Shown here: in pieces, positions 56,030 to 63,924 of the stretch
Numbering within the stretch: the stretch's first letter is position 1
Layout: every line of letters starts with the position of its first letter
Source of the DNA: Streptomyces niger
GTDB lineage: Bacteria > Actinomycetota > Actinomycetes > Streptomycetales > Streptomycetaceae
Length of the DNA stretch: 64,000 bases
Reading direction: 5' to 3'
Assembly (NCBI RefSeq): GCF_000718305.1
Contig: NZ_JOFQ01000002.1
Span: 558,001 to 622,000, forward strand
The notes under the pieces: model-generated
What the model was told of the DNA's origin: nothing
The model's input: the letters and a program-made list of their open reading frames with translations, nothing else
Databases searched by the model: none
Program-made: the position numbers and the translations under genes

Positions 56030-56126
56030 CTACGAAGACACCGGTAGCGGGTGCGTCCGCGGCAAACTCATTCGCGAAGAGATATTGCGTGGATTCCTCG
56101 CCCGTGCGCCTGCGCGTGGTGTTTAC
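56030..56126 (-). promoter_or_regulatory. Cluster promoter element E4
   Basis: Minus strand: degenerate box TAAACACCACGCGCA (56126-56112), AATGAGTTTGCCGCGGACG, 19 nt, CGTAG (56034-56030) followed by CGTCCTT as in E2. Box spacing is 1 bp longer than usual. Confidence 0.55.
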
Positions 56127-56208
56127 CCGACCTGTCGGCGGCTGTGTCGTGGCCCATTCCTACGCACTATTCCTACGCTGCCGTCGGGCGTGCTCGGCCG
56201 CGTCGGGG

Positions 56209-56304
56209 TAAGCGAGCCGCTTAACCGCGGGAGCGAGATCTGCACACCATGTGCGCCCGCGATTGCATTCGTCGCGGACGCACCTGGCGCCGGCCCGGTC
56301 GTAC
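56209..56304 (+). promoter_or_regulatory. Cluster promoter element E5 (for lysW operon)
   Basis: Plus strand: perfect inverted repeat TAAGCGAGCCGCTTA (56209-56223), GCATTCGTCGCGGACG, 19 nt and CGTAC (56300-56304) followed by CGT. CGTAC ends 64 bp before the lysW ATG. Divergent from E4. Confidence 0.7.
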
Positions 56305-56367
56305 CGTCACTGTCCGACGCAGACCGGCGGTCCGTTCCGGAACCACCTATTGAAGGGAATTCCTTAC

Positions 56368-56541
56368 ATGCCCACCATGCAGGCCTGTCCCGAGTGCGAG
56401 GACGAGGTGCAGATCAGCCAATCGGCACGGCTCAACGAGATCATCGATTGTGCCGGCTGCCGAAGCGAACTGGAGATCGTGGCGCTGAGCCCGATGGTCC
56501 TCGCCCGCGCCCCCGAGGTCGAAGAGGACTGGGGAGAGTAG
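56368..56541 (+). CDS. lysW: LysW-like amino-group carrier protein
   Basis: 57 residues from ATG 56368 (MPTMQACPECEDEVQI). Two CxxC knuckles (CPEC and CAGC) bind zinc, and the protein ends in the diagnostic acidic EVEEDWGE, whose C-terminal Glu side chain receives the substrate amino group. This carrier masks the alpha-amine of glutamate while its side chain is phosphorylated, reduced, extended and aminated. First gene of the plus operon lysW-lysZ-ATP-grasp-MFS-oxygenase. Its presence inside a secondary-metabolite cluster is the marker of the vazabitide/azinomycin/ficellomycin-type azabicycle pathway. Confidence 0.95.
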   Translation: MPTMQACPECEDEVQISQSARLNEIIDCAGCRSELEIVALSPMVLARAPEVEEDWGE

Positions 56542-56656
56542 CGGTCGCACGCAGGCACGCGGCATTCACCGGGGTTCGGCCACGGTCCGCCCCACGGCGG
56601 CCGGCCTTCCCCGGGTCGCATTCATTCCATTCACACCCCGGCGAACTGGAGACACC

Positions 56657-57526
56657 GTGACCACCGGACCGCTGACGGTCATCAAGTGCGGCGGCAACCC
56701 GTCCGTCGACGCCGCGAGCATCTGCGCCGATGTCGCCAGGCTCGCCGGTGAAGGACAGTCGGTCCTCCTGGTGCACGGTGGCTCCGGCGAGATCGCACGA
56801 CTGGCAGGGAGGCTCGGTGTCCCGCAACGCACCCTCGTCTCCCCGGACAACGTGTCCACCCGGTACACCGACCCGGCGACGCTGGAGGTGGTCGTCCTCG
56901 CGCTGGCCGGCGGGGTCAAACCGAAGATCGTAGCCGAGCTGGCCCGGCTGGGGGTGGCCTCGGTCGGCCTCACCGGCCTGGACGGCGGCATGCTCCGCGC
57001 CCGCCGCAAGTCCGCCGTGCGATCCGTCGTGGACGGCCGGACGACCCTGGTCCGGGACAACCACAGCGGCCGGCTCGGCGAGGTACGCACCGAACTCCCC
57101 GAAGCCCTGCTGCGGTCCGGTTTCGTGCCGGTGGTCTCGCCGCCCGCGATCGATGAGCACGGCCATCCGGTGAACGTCGACGCCGACCGGGTCGCGGCCG
57201 CGCTCGCGGCGGCGCTGGGCGCGGACCGGCTGGTGCTGCTGACCGGCGCACCCGGGGTGCTTGCCGACCCCACCGACGAGACCAGCGTGCTGAGCACCTA
57301 CGAAGTACCCGCGACCGGTGCGCCCGGCGGGTTCGCCGGTGGTGGCATGGCGCTCAAACTCGTCGCGGCACGGGAGGCGTTGACCGGCGGGGTGCCGTCG
57401 GTCTGCATAGCGGACGGGCGGGTGCCGGAGCCGGTCAGCCACGCACTGGCCGGATCCGGCACCGCGGTTACGATCGGCTCGCCTTCCGAGCACCGGCTCG
57501 ACCAGGCCCTTTCGGCCGCCAAGTAA
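56657..57526 (+). CDS. lysZ: LysZ-like [LysW]-glutamate/aminoadipate kinase
   Basis: 289 residues from GTG 56657. Amino-acid-kinase features: TVIKCGGNPSVD, LLVHGGSGEIARLAGRLG, VGLTGLDGGMLRARRK (the LysZ-type loop) and VNVDADRVAAALAAALGADR. It phosphorylates the side-chain carboxylate of the carrier-bound amino acid, giving the substrate for a LysY-type reductase. No such reductase gene is found in the window. Confidence 0.92.
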   Translation: MTTGPLTVIKCGGNPSVDAASICADVARLAGEGQSVLLVHGGSGEIARLAGRLGVPQRTLVSPDNVSTRYTDPATLEVVVLALAGGVKPKIVAELARLGVASVGLTGLDGGMLRARRKSAVRSVVDGRTTLVRDNHSGRLGEVRTELPEALLRSGFVPVVSPPAIDEHGHPVNVDADRVAAALAAALGADRLVLLTGAPGVLADPTDETSVLSTYEVPATGAPGGFAGGGMALKLVAAREALTGGVPSVCIADGRVPEPVSHALAGSGTAVTIGSPSEHRLDQALSAAK

Positions 57527-57552
57527 CCCACTCTCCAGGGGAGTAGCTGACG

Positions 57553-58836
57553 ATGCCAAGCAGTTCCCGAGCGCGAAGCAAGCGCGTAGCGTTCGTCGAC
57601 GCGTTCTCGATGGGACGCCTTCTTCTGCCCGCGCTGGGCCGGCTCGGCCTGGAGTGCGTGCACGTCCAGTCGCCGCATCCCGACGTCCACATGGCCCGGC
57701 TGCCGTTCCCCGACGGCTTCGTGGCCAATGTGCGGCACCACGGCGATGTGGCGGCCACGGCGTCCGCGCTGCGTGAGCTCGGGGTCGACTGGGTGCTCTC
57801 CTCCGGGGAGTCGGGCGTCGAGCTGGCCGACCGGCTCGCCGCCGAACTCGGCACCCCCGGCAACGGGATGAGCCGGCCGACGTCCCGTCGCAACAAGTAC
57901 GACATGGTCCTGGCCCTGCGCGATGCGGGCGTGCCGCACGCGGCCACCATCGTCTCGTCCGACGCCGACGAGATCGTCGAGTGGGCCGAGGAGACGGCGG
58001 GTTACCCGGTCGTCCTGAAGCCGGTGGCCAGCTCCGCCACCGACAACGTCGTGGCCTGTTCCTCCGCGGAACAGGTGCGCGCCGTCCACGAGAAGATCAT
58101 GAACAGCAACGACCGGCACGACAAGCCCAACACGGTCGTGCTCGCGCAGGAGTTCCTGGACGGGGACGAGTACTTCGTCAACACGGTCAGCCGGGACGGC
58201 GAGCACCACACCGTCGAGATCTGGCGGTACTACAAGACCCGGCTCCCCGGCGGCAACATCATCTACGACTACAACGAGCCCCTGGCGCCGGACGATCCGG
58301 ACGCCAAGGCGTTGGAGTCCTACACCCACCAGGTGCTCGACGCCCTGGAGGTGCGGAACTGGGCCAGTCACACCGAGATCATGATGACCGCCCGAGGCCC
58401 GGTGCTCGTCGAGTGTGCCGCACGCTTCGGTGGGGGGCAGGTGCCGGACATCATCGATCGGTGTCTGGGCACCAACCAGGTCGATCTCATCGCCCTGGCC
58501 GTGGCGGATCCCGAGGCGTTCCACCGACTGCCCACCACCGCCTACAAGTTGCTGCGGCGTGTGCGGTACGTGCATCTCGTCAACGCGGACGAGCACGGCG
58601 TGGCGCCGTCCGACGAGGCGATGGCCGCCATCCGCGCGCTCCCGTCCTACGCCCACGCCGTCACGATGCACCCGGCAGGGACCCCGCTTCCCCGGACGGT
58701 CGACGTCGCGACCCAGCCGGGCTACGTGATTCTGATCTCCGAGGACCCGGAGCAGCTCCGCGCCGACTACCGGAAGATCCGGGAGCTGGAGCGCGACCAC
58801 CTCTACGCCGCGCGCCCGCAGGAGCCGGCGTCGTGA
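57553..58836 (+). CDS. ATP-grasp amino-acid ligase
   Basis: 427 residues from ATG 57553 with GGGGAG upstream. SRRNKYDMVLALRDAGVPHA, YPVVLKPVASSATDNVVACS, LAQEFLDGDEYFVNTVS and PVLVECAARFGGGQVP are ATP-grasp landmarks of the BacD/L-amino-acid ligase group. It forms peptide or amide bonds through an acyl phosphate without carrier domains. Overlaps the MFS gene start (GTGA), so product formation and export are coupled. Confidence 0.9.
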   Translation: MPSSSRARSKRVAFVDAFSMGRLLLPALGRLGLECVHVQSPHPDVHMARLPFPDGFVANVRHHGDVAATASALRELGVDWVLSSGESGVELADRLAAELGTPGNGMSRPTSRRNKYDMVLALRDAGVPHAATIVSSDADEIVEWAEETAGYPVVLKPVASSATDNVVACSSAEQVRAVHEKIMNSNDRHDKPNTVVLAQEFLDGDEYFVNTVSRDGEHHTVEIWRYYKTRLPGGNIIYDYNEPLAPDDPDAKALESYTHQVLDALEVRNWASHTEIMMTARGPVLVECAARFGGGQVPDIIDRCLGTNQVDLIALAVADPEAFHRLPTTAYKLLRRVRYVHLVNADEHGVAPSDEAMAAIRALPSYAHAVTMHPAGTPLPRTVDVATQPGYVILISEDPEQLRADYRKIRELERDHLYAARPQEPAS

Positions 58837-60080
58837 GTGCCACGACCTCGGACCGGTCGAACGCCGACGAGCAGCGCTTCCGCGATGCGCTGCGCGGCCT
58901 GCCCCGCCGGGTCTGGATCATCAGCCTCGGCAACCTGGTCCTGCAGGTCGGCAGCTTCCTCCCGGTGTTCATCGTGCTCTACGTGACCCAGCGCGGCCAT
59001 TCCGTCGGGGCGGCGGGGTTCGTGCTGGGCGCGTCCGGTCTGGGCAGAGTGCTGGGCAACGTCATCGGTGGCTACCTCACCGACACCATCGGCCGACGCT
59101 GGTCCATCCTGCTGTCCGTCGTGGTGACCGCCGGACTGACGGCGACCGTGCCGTTCATCGGACCGCTCCTGTTGATCATCGGTGTGGTCGGTCTCATCGG
59201 CGTGATGTCGGCGATCTACCGGCCGGCCATGGCCGCGGTGCTGGTCGACTCCGTGACGTCCTCCCAGCAGCGGCTCGCCGCCTTCGGAGTGCTCCGGTTC
59301 GCCCAGAACATCGGCTCCACCCTGGGCGGCATGCTCGGTGGCGTGGTGGCCACCATTTCCTATCCGGGGCTCTTCCTGCTGGAGGCCGCCGCCCTGCTGG
59401 TGTTCGGCATGATCGCGGCGGTGCTGCTGCGCGGGGACGCGGCCCTGCCGAAGGCCGACGCCGACACCACCGAAACGGCGGCGGGCCGGGGGGTCGGGTA
59501 CCGGCAGGTCCTCAGCGACCGCACCCTGGTGCGCTTCCTGCTGATGACCGTGTTCTCCATGTTCGCCTACATCCAGACCTCCGTCGGCCTGCCGCTGCAC
59601 GTCAACGACGTGGGCCTGACCCCGCGTGACTTCGGCTTCCTCATGGCGCTCAACGGCCTGCTGGTGGTGCTGTTGGAGCTGCCGATCACCAGCGTGATGT
59701 CCCGGTACCGGCCGGAGCACGTCCTGGCCATCGCCAACCTGCTCACCTGCGTCGGCCTGGCACTGTCCGGGTTCTCCTCCGGGATGGTCCTGCTGGCGGC
59801 GCTGGTGGTGATGTGGACGTTCGGTGAGATGGCGTACTCCTCCATCGTCCAGGCCCACCTGGCGAGTCTGACGCCGCCGGGGATGGTCGGGCGGTACCAG
59901 GGTGCGTACGGCGCCGCATACGCGGTCGGTACGGGCGCCGGGCCGGTCATCGGCGGCGCCTTGTACGCGTTCGCGCCGTGGCTGCTGTGGATTCTGGTCG
60001 GCGTGCTGGGACTGGTGTGTGCCCAGCTCAGTCTGCGGCTCCGTCCTCCGGCCGCCACAGCCGAAGAACCGAGTACCTGA
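58833..60080 (+). CDS. MFS transporter
   Basis: 415 residues from GTG 58833. About 12 hydrophobic segments. VLGASGLGRVLGNVIGGYLT then DTIGRRW is the loop 2-3 MFS motif, and the second half contains GTGAGPVIGGALYAF. Drug/product efflux is likely. Translationally coupled to the ATP-grasp ligase. Confidence 0.92.
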   Translation: MSATTSDRSNADEQRFRDALRGLPRRVWIISLGNLVLQVGSFLPVFIVLYVTQRGHSVGAAGFVLGASGLGRVLGNVIGGYLTDTIGRRWSILLSVVVTAGLTATVPFIGPLLLIIGVVGLIGVMSAIYRPAMAAVLVDSVTSSQQRLAAFGVLRFAQNIGSTLGGMLGGVVATISYPGLFLLEAAALLVFGMIAAVLLRGDAALPKADADTTETAAGRGVGYRQVLSDRTLVRFLLMTVFSMFAYIQTSVGLPLHVNDVGLTPRDFGFLMALNGLLVVLLELPITSVMSRYRPEHVLAIANLLTCVGLALSGFSSGMVLLAALVVMWTFGEMAYSSIVQAHLASLTPPGMVGRYQGAYGAAYAVGTGAGPVIGGALYAFAPWLLWILVGVLGLVCAQLSLRLRPPAATAEEPST

Positions 60081-60210
60081 CCTGGGGGGCCGGAACGGTA
60101 CGCGCCGCCTCGGCGATCCCGGGTGCGGTGGAGGAACACGGTGGCGCCCCCACGTCCCGCCACCGTGTCGACCAGTGACCTGACGACCCTGACCAGAGGA
60201 GAACCAAAGA

Positions 60211-60891
60211 ATGGGTGGCCCGAAGTTCTCGCTTGGCAATGCCCGTGACGACCTGCTCCGGGGCGGTGACGACTGGGACAAGTTCAGTCAGTTCTGGGAA
60301 AACCTGCCGCTGGACCCGTACATGGGCGACGGTGGTACGTATCGCCGCCGCAAGTACTCCGCGATTTCCTATGACGTGGCCGACGGCGGCGTTCGGGTCA
60401 TCGACCAGGACGGTTTCCTCCAGAGCGAGGAGATAAACCGACTGAACGGCGGCATCACCCGTCGCTTCGAACCGGTCGACCAAGCACTGCTGGACACCGC
60501 CGTGTTCCGGCGGATGCTGGCCCATTTCGTCGCACGCATCACAGCGGACGCGCCCGACGGTGAACCCGTGGCGCCGGTCCGCCGGATCAACATCCATCAG
60601 CACCGCATCGTCGCCACCGACCGGGAACTCGGCAATCCGACCCCGGAGGGCATCCACCGGGACGGTGTCGAGCACATCGTCATGATGCTGGTGGCGCGCA
60701 AGGACATCACCGGCGGGGTCAGCACGCTCTACGACAATGCCGAGTCGCCGGTGCTGACCCACACCCTCAGAAATCCCGGGGATTACATCTTCGTGGACGA
60801 CCGCACGAGCAAGCATTCCGTCACTCCCGTGCAGGTGGCTCCGGCGGCTGCCGAGGGGCACCGTGACATGTTCTTCCTGGAATTCTGCTGA
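60211..60891 (+). CDS. 2-oxoglutarate/Fe(II)-dependent dioxygenase, amino-acid hydroxylase type
   Basis: 226 residues from ATG 60211, preceded by GAGGAG. Iron ligands appear in PEGIHRDGVEHIVMMLVAR (HxD) and RTSKHSVTPV, with INIHQHRI before them. This fits the family that includes L-isoleucine-4-hydroxylase and related free amino-acid hydroxylases. It is the last gene of the lysW operon. It may hydroxylate a free amino-acid building block. Confidence 0.9.
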   Translation: MGGPKFSLGNARDDLLRGGDDWDKFSQFWENLPLDPYMGDGGTYRRRKYSAISYDVADGGVRVIDQDGFLQSEEINRLNGGITRRFEPVDQALLDTAVFRRMLAHFVARITADAPDGEPVAPVRRINIHQHRIVATDRELGNPTPEGIHRDGVEHIVMMLVARKDITGGVSTLYDNAESPVLTHTLRNPGDYIFVDDRTSKHSVTPVQVAPAAAEGHRDMFFLEFC

Positions 60892-60906
60892 CGGAGCCGG
60901 AAACGG

Positions 60907-60942
60907 CCGCCGGCGGGACCCGCTCTCGGGCCCCGCCGGCGG
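60907..60942. terminator. Bidirectional terminator
   Basis: CCGCCGGCGGG / CCCGCCGGCGG stem, 14-nt loop, between convergent stops at 60891 and 60981. Confidence 0.75.
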
Positions 60943-60980
60943 AAGGCAGCGGCCTCACGCCCCACCCTCGGAACGTCCTC

Positions 60981-62171
60981 TCATATGATCCGGTAGCTGC
61001 CGGCGGTGTTCAGGACGTGCTCCGCGCGGGCACGCAACTGGTCCACGGAATCGGCGGTGAGCGCGAAACGGAGAAAGTAGTTCTCCTGTTCCAGGTCGGT
61101 GACCTGGTAGCCGTCGACGACCACCGCCTTGATCACGCCCGGCAGCGCGCACAGGTCCTCCTCGGTGGCGTCGATCTCGACGCGGCCGAGCTCCGTCGCC
61201 TCCACATCGACCCAGCCGATGATCTTCTGGTCGCGCACCGGACCCAGCTGCGCCGGCGTGAACTCGCCCAGCGACATGGAGACGACCGCCGCCACCGGGT
61301 CGATCCCGCCGGCCTCCTGGATCGCTGTGGGATACATGCCGCCACCGAACCGGGGATTGATCTCCACCAGCTCCGTCCGGCCGTTCTCGTCGGCCCGGCC
61401 CTCCACGTGCAGCCAGATCTGGTCGAGGCGGAGGTCGGCACAGAACGCGCTGATCATCTCGGTCAGGACCGGCACCGCGGCACGCACGTGATCCTGCTGG
61501 GGCGGATGGATCCGCAGCCCCGCGTCGTGATGCCTGACCTCGTCGTGGTCGGGCTTCTCGACCGCCAGGACCGGATGGAAGCGGCCGTCCACGACGGGGC
61601 CGTCCACGGAGAACTCCACACCGGGCAGATACTCCTCGATGATCATCTCGGTGTCGCCGAAGCCGCGCTCGGCCAGGTGGCGCCGGTAGGCGAGGAGCTC
61701 GGCCGGGCCGTGCACCTTGCGCACCAGCCGGGAGGCCGTGGATTCCCGCGACGGCTTGACGATGGCGGGGAAGAAGTCCACCTCCACCGGGTCGTCGCTG
61801 AAGCCGATGGTGGACAGTCCCAGGGCCCGCATACGGTCGCGGACCAGCGTCTTGCTGGCCAGTACGTCGAGGCCGGGGCCGACACCCGGCAGTCCGTAGT
61901 GCGCGGCAAGGCCGCCCTGCCAGGGGAGCAACGGCTCGATCAGGTTGACGACGGCGACGGGGACGACGCCGCGCCGGTCGAGCCGGTCGATGAGCGTGGA
62001 CAGGTTCTCGCTGTCCCAGTCCACCAGGACCTGGGCATCGCACTTGTCGCGGTGGCGGTTGTCGGGAAGTTCGGAGATCAATACCGAACGAAGACCGCGG
62101 GATCTCAGCTGTTCGGCGGCCAGGGCCACAGCTCCAGCATTCCATTTGGAGAGGATGAGTACGGATTCCAC
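60981..62171 (-). CDS. ATP-grasp ligase
   Basis: 396 residues from GTG 62171 with GGAGG 7 nt upstream. ASKTLVRDRMRALGLSTIGF, FFPAIVKPSRESTASRLVRK, MIIEEYLPGVEFSVDGPVV and TELVEINPRFGGGMYP define the fold; the C-terminal domain DQKIIGWVDVEATELG is typical of carboxylate-amine ligases. It is the fourth apparently complete ATP-grasp enzyme in the cluster, counting lysX. Substrates unknown. Confidence 0.9.
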   Translation of the reverse strand: MESVLILSKWNAGAVALAAEQLRSRGLRSVLISELPDNRHRDKCDAQVLVDWDSENLSTLIDRLDRRGVVPVAVVNLIEPLLPWQGGLAAHYGLPGVGPGLDVLASKTLVRDRMRALGLSTIGFSDDPVEVDFFPAIVKPSRESTASRLVRKVHGPAELLAYRRHLAERGFGDTEMIIEEYLPGVEFSVDGPVVDGRFHPVLAVEKPDHDEVRHHDAGLRIHPPQQDHVRAAVPVLTEMISAFCADLRLDQIWLHVEGRADENGRTELVEINPRFGGGMYPTAIQEAGGIDPVAAVVSMSLGEFTPAQLGPVRDQKIIGWVDVEATELGRVEIDATEEDLCALPGVIKAVVVDGYQVTDLEQENYFLRFALTADSVDQLRARAEHVLNTAGSYRII

Positions 62172-62254
62172 GCCGCAACCTCCAGGGAAACTCGGGGCTG
62201 ACAACAGAAATTGGACCAGCCTTGAGAGTGGCACGGGCGGAGGTTGCGTCGAGG

Positions 62255-62348
62255 TAATCGAAATGCTTAGCCGTGGAAGAAGGGGACAGCGAGATGTGTC
62301 TTCGTGAATGCAATTCTCGCGTACCCCGGGGTGTCGGCGCGTCCGTGC
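62255..62348 (+). promoter_or_regulatory. Degenerate cluster promoter element E8, no downstream gene
   Basis: Plus strand: TAATCGAAATGCTTA (62255-62269), ATTCTCGCGTAC at the GGACG position, 19 nt and CGTGC (62344-62348). The spacing is kept but the core is altered. It points at the 3' end of a convergent MFS gene. The inverted repeat could instead control the ATP-grasp gene that starts 84 bp to the left. Confidence 0.4.
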
Positions 62349-62396
62349 CGTTCTGCCGTTTCGCCACCGGAGCCGAATTCGGCGGAATCGCCGAGG

Positions 62397-63701
62397 TCAG
62401 CTCTCCACCGGGGCGTCCGCCATGCTCGGGACGCCGGCGGCCGCGGTGCCGGTCGTCACGGGCGTCAGCGGAGAATTCCTCGTGCCCGCCGTCCGGACGT
62501 CGGAGAACAGGACCCCCAGGAACGCCAGGGCGCCGACCGCGGCCGACATCCACAAGGCACGGTGCAGGCCGAAAGCGGAGGCCAGCGCACCGGAGCACAG
62601 CGACCCGACGGGCAGCGTCCCCCACATGACGAACCGGATCGTGGCGGTCATGCGGCCCATGAGCGGTCTTGGGGTGATGCTCTGACGCAGGCTGACCTGG
62701 TTCACGTTGAACAGCACCACGCCGAACGACTGCAGGAACAGACCGCAGGTGATGACCACTTCGGTGGCCGATGCGGGCGCGGCGGGGGAGCAGAGAGGAC
62801 CGACGCCGTTGAGGAGCGCACCCAGCACGATGCTCGGCCCGGTCCCCAGGCGCTGTGACAACCCGCGGGCCACGAAGGCACCCAGGACGACGCCCAGCGC
62901 GCCGATCGCCATCAGGGTGCCGAGCTTGGCGGCGGAGAAGCCCAGTTCACGCACCGCATAGGTGGTGAAGATGGCGGCGACCATGCCGTAGGAGAAGTTG
63001 AGGAGCGCTCCCACGCCGGCCACCGGGGCCAGCAGGCGGTGGCGACGCACGAAGGCCAGTCCCTCGCCGATCTCCTTCCGCAGGACCGACCAGCTCGCCC
63101 GGGGACCGCCCCTCGCCACCGGCTTCTCCCGGTCGCGCGGGATGCGCGACACCATGAACGCGGAGAACAGGAAGGACAGCGCGTCGGCGCACAGCGCGAC
63201 CGGGGCCTTCAGCACCGAGATCAGCCAGCCGCCCGCGCTCGGGCCGATCAACTGCGAGGCGGACCGCGCCAGCTCCAGCTGGGCGTTGCCGTCCGTCAGT
63301 TGGTCGGGCTCGACGACGTCCGGCAGGTACGACTGGTAGGCCACGTCGAAGAACACGGTCGCGACGCCCTGGCCGAACGCGACCACGTAGAGCTGGCCGA
63401 GCGTGAGCAGGTCCAGCGCGTAGGCCAGCGGGACGGTGAGCAGCAGCACCGCACGCATGAGGTCGCTGATGATCAGGATGGGTCTTCGGGGCAGGCGGTC
63501 GACCCAGACCCCGGCCGGCAGACCGATCAGCAGAAAGGGCACGACCTGCGCGGCGGTGAGCACGCTGACCTCGAACGCGCTGGCGTGCAGGACCTGGAGC
63601 GCGGCGAGCGGCAGCGCCAGGATGCCTATCTGGCTGCCTATCTGACTGACGCCCTGCGCGGCCCGCAGCCGCCGGAAGTCGAGATTCTGGGTGACCCTCA
63701 T
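62397..63701 (-). CDS. MFS transporter, enterobactin/macrolide-exporter type
   Basis: 434 residues from ATG 63701 (MRVTQNLDFRRLRAAQ). It has 10-12 hydrophobic segments, with GLPAGVWVDRLPRRPILIIS and YQSYLPDVVEPDQLTDGNAQ typical of the EntS/MefA-like MFS family. A second drug exporter next to the cluster edge, probably for self-resistance. Confidence 0.92.
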   Translation of the reverse strand: MRVTQNLDFRRLRAAQGVSQIGSQIGILALPLAALQVLHASAFEVSVLTAAQVVPFLLIGLPAGVWVDRLPRRPILIISDLMRAVLLLTVPLAYALDLLTLGQLYVVAFGQGVATVFFDVAYQSYLPDVVEPDQLTDGNAQLELARSASQLIGPSAGGWLISVLKAPVALCADALSFLFSAFMVSRIPRDREKPVARGGPRASWSVLRKEIGEGLAFVRRHRLLAPVAGVGALLNFSYGMVAAIFTTYAVRELGFSAAKLGTLMAIGALGVVLGAFVARGLSQRLGTGPSIVLGALLNGVGPLCSPAAPASATEVVITCGLFLQSFGVVLFNVNQVSLRQSITPRPLMGRMTATIRFVMWGTLPVGSLCSGALASAFGLHRALWMSAAVGALAFLGVLFSDVRTAGTRNSPLTPVTTGTAAAGVPSMADAPVES

Positions 63702-63924
63702 CTGGTCCGTCTCTCTAGGTGACTTGGTGGCCGCTGACGCCATCAATCTGCCACACCTGCCGGCGTCGCGGAGTGCGGGTGCTTCGGTCGCCCTGGATGC
63801 CCGGTCGCCACGCGTTCGGTCTCCTGGCGCACGCCTCGACGGAGCGGGTTTTTCCCGATCGGTGACGGCACATTTCCGGGCACCGGTCGAATTCAAGGCT
63901 GGCGCAGGTGAGGTCCACATCGAG

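Noticed and set aside
62304..62858. Plus-strand frame downstream of element E8
   Set aside because: Antisense to the well-supported MFS gene and Arg/Gly/His-rich; not a credible target of E8.
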